Shown here in pieces: positions 1 through 11,392 of a stretch of 64,000 nucleotides of DNA. Both the position numbers and the translations under genes were made by a program. This stretch comes from Annona cherimola. Taxonomy: Eukaryota; Streptophyta; Magnoliopsida; Magnoliales; Annonaceae. The notes beneath the pieces are model-generated. The model made no database searches, had not been told where the DNA came from, and saw nothing but the letters and a program-made list of their open reading frames with translations. Location of the stretch: assembly GCA_030490835.1 (NCBI GenBank), contig CM059977.1, forward strand, positions 8,212,765 to 8,276,764. Reading direction: 5' to 3'. Position 1 is the stretch's first letter. Each line of letters begins with the position of its first letter.

Positions 1-295
1 AGATGTATGTAGCTTTGATGTAATTTCAGACAACCATCTACTAATAATACAATTTAATATCCCATGATCTTTGTTGCATTGTTTAGAAATAGAAAATATT
101 ATGATTATAAATGTTATCAATGAAAAGCAGAGGTTTTGGGGAGAGATGAAAATATGTATGAATAATGTTTAAAACAGTATATTTTGGATGGCCTGATCCT
201 AGTTTTCCTTTGCAAGAAAAATAAAATAAACATATTCATAGCAGTTTTGTACTGGTGGTGGTGGAAGTGGTATTGAAAAATATTATTTCATAAAA

Positions 296-390
296 CGCAA
301 AAAAAACGCAAAAAATGAAGCAATCAGATTCGAACCAGCGACCTGTGCAACGTTTGCCGTCCGCTCTGCCAACTGAGCTAAGCTAGGTTT
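296..390 (-). repeat. Degenerate tRNA-like sequence (possible SINE head)
   Basis: On the minus strand there is a D-arm/A-box-like stretch (tagctcagttggcagagc) and a T-arm/B-box-like ctggttcgaatct about 35 bases downstream. The T stem does not pair well and no convincing anticodon stem forms, so I do not call a functional tRNA. A run of A-rich sequence lies on the 3' side. It is either a decayed tRNA or the head of a tRNA-derived SINE. Confidence 0.4.
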
Positions 391-429
391 ATTTGTTATG
401 GTATGACTTATTTAGTACTTATCCAATCG

Positions 430-600
430 CTTCAGCGGGTCAGCGGGGTAGATCCGCCCCGACCCGCAATTTGTTGAAATTTCTAACCCTTTGGACCGCC
501 CCGCCCACCCGGGTACAGAACCTCGACCCGCCCCGGTATAAAATAGGGTCGGGGCGGGGCGGGTCACGGGTCGACCCACCCCGATTCCCACCCCTACATA
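430..600. repeat. GC-rich cgggtcggggcggg-type repeat
   Basis: An abrupt GC island inside AT-rich DNA, made of repeated gacccgccccg / cggggcgggtc words on both strands, ending cccacccctacat. Such word-repeats, with ends reading taggggtgggaa on the other strand, are typical of short hAT-like non-autonomous elements. I cannot see a clean target duplication, so the element boundary is approximate. The open frame through it is only low-complexity translation. Confidence 0.45.
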
Positions 601-624
601 AGACCTTCCATAACTTTAAAAAAT

Positions 625-860
625 ATATTTTGGGTGTATTTGATATTTGATAAAATATTTAATAAAAAGTTTTTTTTGGTGAAAATTTTTTAAAATGAGA
701 AAAGTAATATGATATGATAAGAATAATGAAGATGATTAAAAATAATAAAGTTAAAATAAATATAATAGATGTATAAAAAGTTATGGATAAATTGTTGAAA
801 ATTTTATAGTTATAAATGACTATGTGAAGAAATAACTAGCAAATAAAATAATAGTGTAGA
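625..860 (+). mobile_element. MITE, dispersed family copy (partial)
   Basis: Starts near gggtgtatttgatatttg and carries the family words gtaatatgatatgataag, aataataaagttaaaataaat and ttgttgaaaatttt in the same order as copies at 19.9, 25.9, 44.3, 52.0, 54.0, 58.1 and 61.4 kb. The 3' terminus is not clear. Identified only by this internal comparison. Confidence 0.5.
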
Positions 861-1460
861 AAGAAAAGTTTCAGACATAAAGCATGTTTGGCAATTATGA
901 GACTTATAAATCTAATTTTTTTACTTTCTATAATCATCTTATTTTTTATTATTTTTTCATATCTTTATATATCTTTTTCAATTATTTCTTTATATCTATT
1001 TACACAACTATTATACATATTTTAACTTTAGTTTTCTTAGTCCTTATCATTGCTCATAGTATATCACTGGGTCTTTCCTATTTTAAAGAGTTTTGCACCA
1101 AAAATGTTTTGAAAAATAAATTCATGGGTTATTTCCTACATATTTTGTATATGCTCTTTTGGAAATTAATCTTTGACCAATTTAGGGTTTATTCCAAATC
1201 ATATAAAATTCTTAGATCCAATCTATATGTAAGATGAGAATATAATAATGTGTATTGGAAATAAGTAAAATTGTATTAAAAATTAAAAAAACTATCTTGG
1301 AAACTAAGAAATTATCTCAAAAATGATGATACATATGCATTATAAGAATCTTATATAGTTTGTAACAGGCTTTTATGCTTCATCAACATGATTTTCTTAA
1401 AATTTGTCCGAAATAATTATTTTTTACGAATGTCAAAAATAATTAATTTGAAAATGCCAT
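861..1460. other. AT-rich intergenic stretch, no gene
   Basis: Very AT-rich. It starts agcatgtttggcaattatgag and includes words (tgtattggaa, ttgtattaaaaatt, attatctcaaaaat) that recur at 26.5-26.75 kb, so it probably holds a second, older MITE type. The open frame here (117 codons) is Phe/Ile/Tyr-rich without any family resemblance and is not a gene. Confidence 0.5.
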
Positions 1461-2860
1461 TGTAACATACCGGTCCAGAAAAGTGATCCCGGCCTGCGTA
1501 TTTAATGCAAGTTTCCAAGATCAATCACACATTTATGGCAAAATTAATTATTATAATTTCATAAAAATTTTAAAATTTTACTTCCACCAGTCATGTTCCC
1601 ATTATTACATCAAAGCACAAAGAAAAGAAATTTTACAAGTCTCATTCTCAATACATGTCTTTGAAATAAATAAATAAAATTAAATATCCTTAAAATTCTT
1701 CACGTAAATCCAAAACGCTAGTGTCCCACTTGATTTGTACCCCTGTAAAAATAATGGGTTAGTCCCAACATGACTAGCAAGTAGAAAATTATTTGAAAAT
1801 AGATAATGACCCAATTAGAACTTAATTAAATGATAAAAATAATCATTTAATTTAATATCTAAAAAATTAGGCCTCAAATGCAAAATCAAACCCTTCCATT
1901 GAGTCCAGAAGCATCAAAAATATAGAAATGGACTATTTGATCATTCAAATCGGAGTTCAAATAAATAAATCATAATAAAATAGAATGAACGACTCATATT
2001 AAGCTACATCATCATAGCCTTTACTGCAGGTGGCCCCCACCAGGACCTCTCTTGCTTAGCACTTATTGCTGTAATGGTTTACACATCAAATTCTAAAAAT
2101 ACCTGGATATCAGAAGCTCCAAAAATATATTAAATGAATTAAAACGTCAAAAGCAACGAAAAAAAATTCGTTGCAAATAAGAAATTTATCCCCCGACCGA
2201 ATTCCTTCCTCACACTGTTCTGCCGCAATTTGCTTTCGGCCCAATTTCTTCTTTCGAACGAAAATTTCTACCTGCCTTATATAATTTGCCTTTCAAATAG
2301 ATATCTTTATATATGCTGTAATTAACTCATACAATTAATATATATAATTCATTATTCGTATATATGTTGCATATTAAATTTACATCAATGCATTTATAAA
2401 AATAAAATGCATAATAAAATACAACAATCTCATTCTATATATTTTAGGCATGAAGTTCGGGCATATTTATTTGCATAATTTTACATCTTAAAAACTTAGA
2501 ATAATAAAATTTAAATATGTCAAGCATAGCATAAAAATTATAACATGTTTTATACATAACGATAAAAATAATTACAACATTGAACTAAAATCAATTTTCA
2601 CATAAAATCTCACTTGCGTCACGTAGATTTCTGTCCTTCTACAATTCTATCTCCCAACCTTTCTTACGGATGCCTCCCTGCACCCACTCCCCAAACTCCT
2701 TTTTATAAGAGGGTTCTTATAGATTTCCTAAAATTCTATGAAAGGTATAAAAGATAAAATTATCACTTTAACTTAAATTTCAATTAAACTAAATCTTATC
2801 TCATCTAAATCTTATCTTATCCGGTGGGGCCCACATGTCGAGGAGGCAAAATTGCAAAAC
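1461..2860. other. Unresolved repeat-like non-coding region
   Basis: No coding potential. The passage gtaacataccggtccagaa to roughly 2.0 kb, including tgtaaaaataatgggtt and caacatgactagcaagtaga, resembles recurrent non-coding stretches of plant LTR-type repeats, but I cannot find paired LTRs or a primer-binding site. It may be a decayed fragment. The remainder to 2.86 kb is AT-rich with nothing recognisable. Confidence 0.3.
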
Positions 2861-2871
2861 TTAATTATTTT

Positions 2872-2952
2872 TCTGCGGAACCCTCTACTTGAACCCTAGA
2901 CCTCTGAGACTACTTGGACTACCTGTATACCAACCGAGCTACACAGATCGTT
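2872..2952 (-). repeat. tRNA-like sequence (possible SINE head)
   Basis: On the minus strand, an A-box-like tgtagctcggttggtat is followed by a B-box-like agggttcaagtag at about tRNA spacing. It lacks a clear anticodon stem. A second A-box-like word on the plus strand (ttggctcagttggtc, near 3032) follows, but it has no good B box. Both are best read as decayed tRNA-derived repeats. Confidence 0.35.
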
Positions 2953-3264
2953 GAAATAACATTCAAAAATAAAAATAAAAATATAACCCGTGGTATATTT
3001 AAATAATAATTAGTCACGGCCCATTATTACTTATTTGGCTCAGTTGGTCAAAAAGTCTACTCTTGCCACATAGGGTATCCTGCGTGAATTTTGACCCATC
3101 AACTTAAATTGTTATTATTATTTTTCAATATTTTACTGCCATAAACAGTATAATTTTCCTCGTTAGCAAAGCTTCTGTCTATTTTTATTTGTGTTGACTG
3201 GTGATCCATCCCAATGGCGGGAACATGATGAACAGAGAGCTTCGATGGATCATGGAATCCACAA

Positions 3265-3283
3265 CACGTGGATCCCACACGTG
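3265..3283. promoter_or_regulatory. Twin G-box (CACGTG) palindromes upstream of the TBL29-like gene
   Basis: Two CACGTG cores, 3265-3270 and 3278-3283, sit about 450 bases before the start codon, within near-repeats acacgtgg. G-boxes bind bZIP/bHLH factors. The 3190-3730 interval is CT-rich and has several overlapping open frames, but none resembles a protein, so I treat it as promoter/5' UTR. Confidence 0.5.
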
Positions 3284-3732
3284 GAGAATCACTCGTCGTC
3301 TCTCCTAATCCTCCAAACGCGGGGGGCCTCATCTCAGTTGCTGCGCGGGGCAAGTCCACCTGCTCGAGCAGACGTGGCAACCATCAGCCGAGTGGGGCCC
3401 ATATGCGGTGGGGACAAAGGACGGCTGTTGCGCCACCCTCCTGCTCTCAAGCTAGCTTTCCCTCTTACGATGTTCGAGGAAGCTTGCCTTCTACTCACCC
3501 TCGCCTCTTCCGGCCTTCCCTCTCTCTCTTCTTGCCATCACCCGTCGCTTGGATTGGACTATTGGAGAGAGTTGTTACAGATGGTTGGATAAAGAAAAAT
3601 CCGAACTGGCCTCCCTCACTCGTAAGAAAACCTCCCACCACCAAACACCCATGAACCTAACCCTTTTATTTTTCCTCTTTTCTCCTTCTCACCTCCCTAT
3701 TCCCAACACACCCCTCTTGCATTCCTCCATCA

Positions 3733-4903
3733 ATGCAGCAGCCCCGCAGGAAGACATCTCTCCCCATCCTCGAGGCTGCAGCCACCAAGCATGGCGGCGG
3801 CATCGGAGGAGGCGGCGGAGGCTCTCGGAAGAACAACAACCTCTCCATCTTCGTCGTCGTTTTCTCCATCTTCCTCTTCGCCGGATTCATGTACAACGAG
3901 GACGTCAAGTCCATCGCCGAATTCCCATTCGCTAGTCGCCCCACCAACAAGCCGCCTCAAGACATCGCCAAGCTCATTCAAGAGGAGATTCGAAACGAGA
4001 AGCCATTTCCTACGGCCTTAAGGAGTGAGGGAGACAAAACTTCGGAGGAGATCCAGGAATCGTCGTCGTCCGACCGTGAACTGAAAGAAAGCAAGGATCA
4101 GCAGCGGCAGACTATCCGATTGCCGGTGGATAAAGAAGAGCAGGAAGATCAGACGACCACCCATGACGGTAGTGATGACGATGAGGAAGATGATGATGAG
4201 GAAGCAGTGGAATTGCCGCCCAAGGACTGTGATCTCTTCACGGGGGATTGGGTGTTCGACAACGTGTCGCACCCCATCTACAAGGAAGACGAATGCGAGT
4301 TTCTCACTGAGCAAGTCACCTGCTTGAGAAACGGGCGAAAGGACTCCCTCTACCAGAACTGGAAATGGCAGCCTCGCCAATGCTCGTTGCCCAAGTAAGG
4401 AAGTGAAAATTTTAATTTGCTACTTCTTCGGAATATATATACCTTGCATTCTGTTTTTAATTTGTGGTTTCTTCTCTGAAAGGTTCAATGCAAGGCTGTT
4501 GCTTAAGAAGCTGCGAGGAAAGCGTCTGATGTTCGTGGGCGATTCCTTGAACCGAAACCAGTGGGAGTCGATGGTTTGTCTGGCGCAGTCCGTCATCCCT
4601 CCGGGCAAGAAGAGCCTGAACAAGAACGGTTCTCTTTCCGTCTTCCGAGCCCACGTGAGAATGATTCCTACGGCTTCAATTCCTCACAATCAACGCTATA
4701 TGAAAATTCAGGAATTCATTTGTGTTTGTCCCGTCTTTTTGTTGTGCTGAAGGAATACGATGCTACTGTGGAGTTCTACTGGGCTCCGTTTCTAGTCGAA
4801 TCCAACTCGGATGATCCCACCATGCACAGCATTCTCGACCGCATCATCATGCCCAAGTTCATCAAGAAGCATGGGAAGAACTGGAAGAACGTCGACTTCC
4901 TCG

Positions 4904-4936
<33 letters not shown>

Positions 4937-6928
4937 GGAAGATGAAAGTGCTGTAAGTGTATAACAGCAAACAATGAACATATTTATAGACTCGCTTGAT
5001 CGATTTCTTAATTTCTACTGAAATTGCTTATTCGTTTTCCTTGATTATTGAGAGAAGGCGTGGATCGTTTGATAAGGGGGACACAGAATACGACGAGATT
5101 GAACGGCCTATTGCATATGAGAGGGTTCTTCGGACATGGGCTAAGTGGGTGGACAAAAACATAAATCCAAACCGCACCATGGTGTTCTTCAGCAGCATGT
5201 CACCTCTTCATATCAAGTAAATCTCAACTCTCACTAGTGCGTTTTCATCCCATTTGCACCTCTAACCGCGCTTGGTTAAAGTCCACTTCCAATCATGCGT
5301 CGAGTTCCTCGATTTGAAGTATTCTTATTTTTTTTGAAAAATCAAAGGGAATTCTAAATTTCTAATTCAGCCACGACAGTAATCTAAAATGATTGGGGCA
5401 GATCAACCACTCCTTTGCTTGGATGGCACTTCTTGTCGAACATACACCTGCTGCCTCGCTTTTATACATTACCAAACACCAAAGAGCACAAAACAGGAAG
5501 CGGCCCACCAAAGCCAACCCAGAATCCTTATCAGTACAGTACCAACGAGGCATATGGGTGGAATTTGCGTAGCCCATTCTCTTTTCCAGTGTACTTGCTG
5601 TTCGTAATTTGGACACCTTTTTCGTCCTAAAAATAATAGTTTATTTTTTCATTTTACATAATCTTTTTTTCTCATTTCTAATATGCAACCATATATTTTT
5701 CATCCGATATTCTCGTCCAATTCAATCCACGTACGTCGTGAGCTGGCCCAAATCCGAATATCTCTTTTCGAATGGATAAATTATTATTATTATTTATTAA
5801 CCCATTATTTTTCATTAAAAACTATTTGTTTTACTTTTTATTTGCTCATGACTAATGTAAATATTTAGATTTCTCTTCTCTTTCGTTTCTTTGATCACTT
5901 GGTACTGGAGTCTCCGTTTGATAATCTACTTAAAATACTTTTAAATTTGAATAAATATTTGAAATAGGAGAGGCGGAAAAACAAATATTGAGAAATTAAT
6001 TAGTCCTACCAACCGGCTGGTGGATCCAGACCAGTTTTGGAAGCCAGCTAATTATTTTTCATTGATTCTATGAATTAGTGCTCCTGCAGAGATTTCAGAT
6101 ACTTGTTCTGGTTCAATTGGAAGATTGTCTTTTGCACGTCGTAGAAGTAACAGTCTTGTTGTGCCGCTAGCTGATTTACCTAGAAACGGCCCCAACGCTC
6201 AAACATTAAAAATTCGAGGGCAAGTGGACAACTCGACTGAGATACTGTGCAGGCCCACCACTTCAAGAAGAATTGATTCCCCACCCATGTGCCGCCCATC
6301 TAATCACTGTCGACTTTGCTTGCACCGAGGATCTGTTGCTGGTGATTATCCCATCACGCCTCTAGTAAAACTAGCTTCAATCCAAAGGCATGCCAGCCCC
6401 ACTTCCCATCTTTTGGAAAACACGATTCTCTTCGCAAATCTAATCGAAGTTAAAGTCTCCATCCCATCATTAACTCCATCTTTTGACGAAAGTGCACATG
6501 GAAGATCGATCACATCTGTTTGATGTTTGCCCAAGTGGGAAATGCCCAAGTTCTCACACATGGAATTCAATTACAGGAGTGCAGATTGGGACAATCCGGA
6601 TGGGATCAAATGCGCGTTGGAGACGGCTCCTGTGCTGGACACCTCCAAGCGTTTGGAGGTGGGCACGGACCGACGGCTCCTCCGTGTGGCCATCAACGTG
6701 ACAGAGGCGATGAAGGTCCCCGTGAATTTCCTCAACATCACAACGCTGTCCGAGTACCGGAAGGACGCTCACACCTCCGTCTATACCATCCGCCAGGGCA
6801 AAATGCTGACGGACGAGCAGAAAGCCGATCCCGCCAACTACGCCGACTGCATCCATTGGTGTCTGCCGGGCCTGCCGGACACATGGAACGAGTTCCTCTA
6901 CACCGGCATCATATCGCACGCCACGTAG
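3733..6928 (+). CDS. TBL29: Xylan O-acetyltransferase, TBL29/ESKIMO1-like (trichome birefringence-like)
   Basis: Five exons: 3733-4394, 4483-4654, 4753-4952, 5058-5216 and 6577-6928, all GT-AG, joining in frame to 514 residues. Residues 37-54 form a single N-terminal membrane anchor (type II, Golgi), followed by an acidic, low-complexity stem to about residue 160. The PMR5N domain starts at the DCDLF motif (about 165), with the conserved TGDW/VFDN block. The PC-esterase domain holds the GDS nucleophile motif (residues 240-242, [12 protein letters not shown]) and the C-terminal DxxH motif (488-491, DCIHWCLPG). These give the Ser-Asp-His residues used by TBL acetyltransferases. The [11 protein letters not shown] segment just after the anchor and the C-terminal half match the ESK1/TBL29 branch, which adds 2-O/3-O acetyl groups to xylan during secondary-wall formation. 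Intron 4 (1360 bases) is unusually long against the others. The family call is firm; the TBL29 assignment within the family rests on recall. Confidence 0.92.
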
Positions 6929-7460
6929 CAGCTGCGCCACCATACCTGCGTTAGAAGATCAATGTCTCTACTCACCCCCAGAATTGTCATTTCTAATTTT
7001 TTTTTCCTAAAAATTTTTATTTCGGGTTTTGCTTTTGTTTTTTTGGAATTTTGGAAGGCCCACACACAAGAATTTGGTGATTGATAAAGGTTGTTGCGGC
7101 CGTTTTAATTCTTTCTTTTTGCGGTGGTAGTTGCCATGACGTGTAACTTGTAGTCTTCTCTCAAATTGTACACTGATTATTCTTAAAAGAGAAGAATAAG
7201 ATAAAAACGACATCTTCCCAACTGTCTCATTTTTTCTATGGTTACCTCAATTGTAAAATGGTAATTTCTTGATTAAATTCAAAGTTTCTCTCATGCCTAA
7301 CTTGATATTTTAATTAAAAATGTCTAGAAAATTTTATCCAAATTCAATTTAGAATTGCAATTCGATATACAAACGGTCCCTCTTTCTTTTAATTAAATTA
7401 TTGGATGTAATTTAGAAAAGAAAGAAAAATGGAAAGAAGATGCATCGCTAGCAACGAATG
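6929..7460. other. 3' flank of the TBL29-like gene, no gene seen
   Basis: Probably 3' UTR to about 7.2 kb, then AT-rich intergenic DNA. The minus-strand open frame at 7007-7213 is shadow sequence with no domain. Confidence 0.5.
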
Positions 7461-7476
7461 TGTAACTGTATGTCTT

Positions 7477-7806
7477 TTTTTTTTTTGATTGGTATATAAT
7501 TACATGTATCTCAACACATATTATACTTGAAGATCTGAGACATTCTTACAAATCTGGGGACACATAACGTCCCAAAGAAATCTGGAAGACACAGCTTCCA
7601 ACAGCCACCTGGGAGACCACCTGCTCCCACACTTTTTCCACCCGGGAGACCACCTGCTCCCACTTTTTTTTTCCACCCGGGAGACCACCATGCTCCCACG
7701 CCCATCAATTTGGGACCGAAATCCCGTATGGGATTCGATCCCCCGCCAGCCGCAGAAGCCTGTGCTGCGCCGCTGCTGACGACCAACCGAGCCAGCCTCG
7801 GTTGGT
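7477..7806 (-). mobile_element. tRNA-derived SINE with 16-bp target-site duplication
   Basis: Read on the minus strand, the element opens with an A-box-like tggctcggttggtcg and a B box (ggggatcgaatccc), the internal RNA polymerase III promoter of a tRNA-derived SINE. Three near-copies of gtgggagcaggtggtctccc follow, then a tail ending taccaatc plus an A-run (the T-run at 7475-7486). The flanks tgtaactgtatgtctt at 7461-7476 and 7807-7822 are an intact 16-base duplication, so this is a real retroposition event. A second copy lies at 37051-37404. SINEs carry no protein and depend on LINE machinery. Confidence 0.88.
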
Positions 7807-7822
7807 TGTAACTGTATGTCTT

Positions 7823-8565
7823 GAGGTAAGCTTTATGCTTTTAAAGATTTATTTGGTGGATGAAGCATAACTAGAATTCCCCGATGCCTATTTTCCAACT
7901 AGATTTATTTCATTATTTATTTGGCCCTCGGCCAAAGAGTCCCATTATTCCATCCTAGTACTAGGGCTGCAACTTAGGCCTGTTGAGGCCAAAATCAATA
8001 TTTAACGGCGTCGGAATTCACTTTTCTACGACCCAAATCCAAAAAATCCAATTTGTAAATATAAATGGGGTTATGATTCAATTGAACCCTAGCCCAAAGA
8101 GCCTGGCTCAATTTCTATTTTAGATTTATTATAAAATATATGGAAAATAATTTCTCACCTTCATCTCCATCCCGTTAATTAATATATTGATTGAAAAAAG
8201 TAATCTCAATTTTAATCCAACGATTATTAAATCTAGTCTAAATTTATTCAACAATTATTAAATTCACCAATAGGAAGATTGGGATTATATATAAGATGAA
8301 AAAAACTTTCCTACTCTCTTGTATCCTTCTCTCTCTTCATATATTTCAAGAATTATGTCACCAAGGCATAGCTGAATGGTTTGACATTGTATCCACGTGA
8401 GTAGGTTTTTTATTTCTAGATGGGAGAAGGAGTCTCCATTTACATCTTAAAATAAACCAAATTCGAGGTGTGATCAGCATGAAATCAACTCATAAAAAAG
8501 TGATTGGATAGTGATTAAGATTAATATAATACCTAGCTAGGATCGGTATAACTATTAACATATGA
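7823..8565. other. AT-rich spacer with repeat fragments
   Basis: Contains a short word-repeat element around 7965-8115 (ctagggctgcaacttaggc to attgaaccctagccc) of the type seen at 430-600 and 46.7 kb. Otherwise it is AT-rich with no coding signal. Exons upstream of the gene at 8599 could lie here, but I cannot place them. Confidence 0.35.
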
Positions 8566-8598
8566 GCAAAAAACCAGCTAGGGAGCTTCCAATTTCAG

Positions 8599-9241
8599 GT
8601 GGAGCAGAGCCCGTTTATCGAGTCCGTGGGCCAACCCCAGTATCAAACAAGTGAGGAAGCCTCTTCGCGAAACTTCCCGCAGGCTGTGGACTTTTTTTAT
8701 GCTCTCTTCTTGCAATTTCCGATCTGTACTTTGACTCCCTTTATTTCGTCTGTGCGTCAGGATAAAAGCGAGGCGGAGGAGAAAACGTGCAGGGGAAAAG
8801 CTCAGCTGCCACCTCTCTTTTCAATCCTTAAGCTGGATCGGCTCGGTGCTGTGAAGGGCAGCAATGCCCTTGATCTTAGTAAAGACGGGAGAGATGATTC
8901 CATAGCACCAGGCAGCAGCCAACTGGGAGGTCGCGACGAGAGGAAGGCAGTTGTTCGAGCTGAAATGGACAGAATGATCAAACTTCCTGCGAACAGCAGC
9001 TACGTAACTCATCGCATGCGAGTCCTCAACAAAATTCTGCAACTTTTGTCCGTTCAGGTGAGTTTCCAATCATAAAATCCTGTGCTTGCGATTAGGGCTT
9101 CCGATGAAATCTATTCAACCTTTGAACTACTTAGTTTTAGAACACGCACACAAAAAAAAATTGATTTTGGCTTGTTTCCAGAGGACTAATTCGCAGTCTG
9201 AGGAGTTGGAGCTGCTCTTTGCGGGGCTTTCTATTGGTTAA
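8599..9241 (+). CDS. Small conserved plant protein of unknown function, 3' exons only
   Basis: The last two exons are clear: one ending at 9057 (cag|gtgagt) and a final exon 9182-9241 joining in frame to give the C-terminus QLLSVQRTNSQSEELELLFA plus GLSIG. From recall, a family of short plant proteins (some annotated stress response NST1-like) ends in this way, with the preceding LPANSxYxxHRMRVLNKILQ block (here about 8974-9045). The frame is open from 8566 with no ATG, and an acceptor-like ttcag stands just before 8599. The true start is therefore in an upstream exon I cannot locate, or transcription is lost. The stretch 8660-8760 translates as hydrophobic, intron-like sequence, so the real exon may begin at 8761 after tcag. 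Function is unknown. Confidence 0.6.
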
Positions 9242-10345
9242 TCCATCTATCTAACAACAGTCGAGGTTTTGCTAGAGGTGCGTTGCTAATCTCTTTTGGC
9301 TTCTAGGTGTGTAGTTCAAAACGCAGAAATGACTCTCATGTTCTGAGCCCACGAACTTCCATAAGGATGATTGCTTGCTGTTGTGGTTTGGAAGTTGTTA
9401 TTTCTGCCAAGTAGGTTGCTGCTTACATATGTCGCTTGCTTCACAAGCATATTGGCCCGAAGCTTGGTAAAAGCCCTCATTGATGCATGTGCAATAAGGT
9501 ATTTTCCTACCCAGTAACAGGGGCATGTTGCGCATGATTTTTATCATAATTATGAACATGCATATTGGAAGATTATTATGTACAACTTCACACTGCTTTT
9601 TGACTTTTTGATGGTTCAATTTATTAAAATATCACTCTAGCATTTTTTCTCTATATCTTTCTTTATTTAATTAGACATGCCTTAAATTTTTTTTAATGTC
9701 TACCAGATTATTTCCAACATGCCTTAAATGTTGGCTTGAAAGTGGACTAGGAATGACCAATCAAAAAGAAGGGGGGTGGGTGGGGTGGGGGTAGAAGAAG
9801 AAGAAAAAAAGTAAGTGGACTAGGAATGGGCATATTGATGGTGGAGATATGGCATATTTATCTAGAATCGCTTGTAGCAAGTGAATAGAAAATAATCAGA
9901 GAAAACAGTTTATTTCTGACCCCCTCACTCATCCTTCTTTAATTTTTTCTAGTTAGGAATTTGGTAGAGCAGAACAGTAAGATAAACCTGTTTTTGTTAC
10001 TGATTATCAATATAGTACAGTTCTGGAGTTTTGTAATCAACAAGTGTTGAATGGCACCAAACATCTATACTTATTCTTTCATAGTGGTAGACTTTGTTGT
10101 GTAGAAAGATGGAAAAATGGGGCAACTTTGATTGAGAACATGGTTGAACCACTGAAGAGGATGGAGCATCTGTGCATCAAAATTCTAAATCATCATCTTG
10201 CAATGCCTTATGTTATTTTCTCACAAGTCACATCTGATTGCTGAGGCCTCTGTCAGTGATTGTCCTCGTCTTGCTGGAAAGTATTCTTGTTACTTCGGAG
10301 ATCTTTCCTGCTTGGAATCAAAATTGACTATGAGTTATATATATT
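9242..10345. other. Intergenic, probable 3' UTR/intron material, no gene
   Basis: Moderately AT-rich sequence with no domain-bearing open frame. It contains a G-run (ggggggtgggtggggtggggg near 9772) and a short internal repeat of aagtggactaggaatg (about 9740 and 9811). It may belong to the 3' untranslated part of the preceding gene. Confidence 0.35.
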
Positions 10346-10349
10346 TATA

Positions 10350-10724
10350 TAAGGGCTGTTCCGGTGCAGTGGCGCTGCACTGGAACAGCGGTGCAGTTGG
10401 CCAAAAAATGGGCCCCATGTATATTAAAATGCAATGAACTTTATACAATCATTTATCCATATATAAATCATACTTTATACAGTTTAGATGTTGAAAAAAC
10501 CACTTTAAAGTTGTTATTTATATGAAATTATTTTATTACGTTGAATTTGTACCATTTTTAGATGGGGGGTCCATACACATATCCGATTGGGATGAAAATT
10601 GATATGGTTATAGAATACATTATTCTAAATACAAAGGGCGGAGTAGATTTTGATTTGATTATCATGTAGGGCCCATTTCAGCGCCACTGCACCGTAATTA
10701 TGGTGCAGCAGCGCTGCACCTGAA

Positions 10725-10725
<1 letters not shown>
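10350..10725. mobile_element. TIR element (MITE-like), about 375 bp
   Basis: The left end ccggtgcagtggcgctgcac and the right end gtgcagcagcgctgcacc are inverted repeats with two mismatches over the 15 bases ggtgcagtggcgctg. Internal sub-palindromes (gcgctgcactggaacagcgg, gcaccgtaattatggtgc) are also present. The right end is followed by (CT)n and (TA)n microsatellites at 10723-10761. No protein is encoded. The superfamily is not clear; no target duplication is obvious. Confidence 0.6.
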
Positions 10726-10762
<37 letters not shown>

Positions 10763-11392
10763 GGAACTTAACCTTTTCTGAGTCCTTTTCCTTTGTTGCT
10801 GGTCGTTGTGATTGGGTTGCTCTTGCTCTTGATGGGATACAAACTTAAATCAACAGGTTAAGGGAAGCTACAAATTATGATGAGGATATGAGAGAGGATT
10901 TGGAGAGAACAAATTAGCCAACATGGAAGAATTGAGGATGCAAAATGAAAGTTGGGAAAAAGGGTTTCCATAAGTATAGTTCTTTGGAAAAGAAATTTCT
11001 GCTTTATGACCAGTTGCTGTTCCTAGGAAACCCGCTTACTGGGCTGTACACTAGATGTCTTAACAATGAAATTATTATTCTGGGCTGTAAACTAGGGTTT
11101 CTACTTTTGCTGAATGGTAATGCTTTTGTCAGTTTAAATCTTGATTAGAAATTATCCTTTCCCATTTGTATCTAATGCATGGATGAACTCCATGTTTGTG
11201 GTCTCTATTTCAGCTTGCGCTAGACAATCGTATATGAAGTAACCTTATGCATGAAGATCTGATACTTGACAAACATACTTGTACATCCTTGTCCATAAGC
11301 CTCTCTGGGCGCACTCTATAGTCTCTTATGATAAAGAGCTATAATTTGTTTACCTTTTTCTTGGTGGACTAGGTGCTTGTTGGCCTGCATTT
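10726..11392. other. Intergenic, nothing recognised beyond a (CT)n(TA)n microsatellite
   Basis: A CT run followed by a TA run occupies 10723-10761. The remaining sequence, including the open frame at 10945-11148, shows no known motif. Confidence 0.4.

Noticed and set aside
296..390. Functional tRNA gene on the minus strand
   Set aside because: D and T arm words exist but the T stem and anticodon stem do not pair, so I list it only as tRNA-like.
884..1237. 117-codon Phe/Ile/Tyr-rich frame as a membrane protein
   Set aside because: Hydrophobicity comes from AT-rich codons in a repeat region; words recur at 26.5 kb, so it is repeat sequence.
3191..3935. Several overlapping frames of 100-130 codons upstream and across the start of the TBL29-like gene
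   Set aside because: They overlap each other and the true exon in other frames, and their composition is CT-rich low complexity with no family resemblance. They are promoter/UTR or shadows.
8651..8760. GT-AG intron inside the small-protein exon at 8599
   Set aside because: Removing it gives an immediate stop (aga taa), so if an intron ends at 8760 its donor lies elsewhere.
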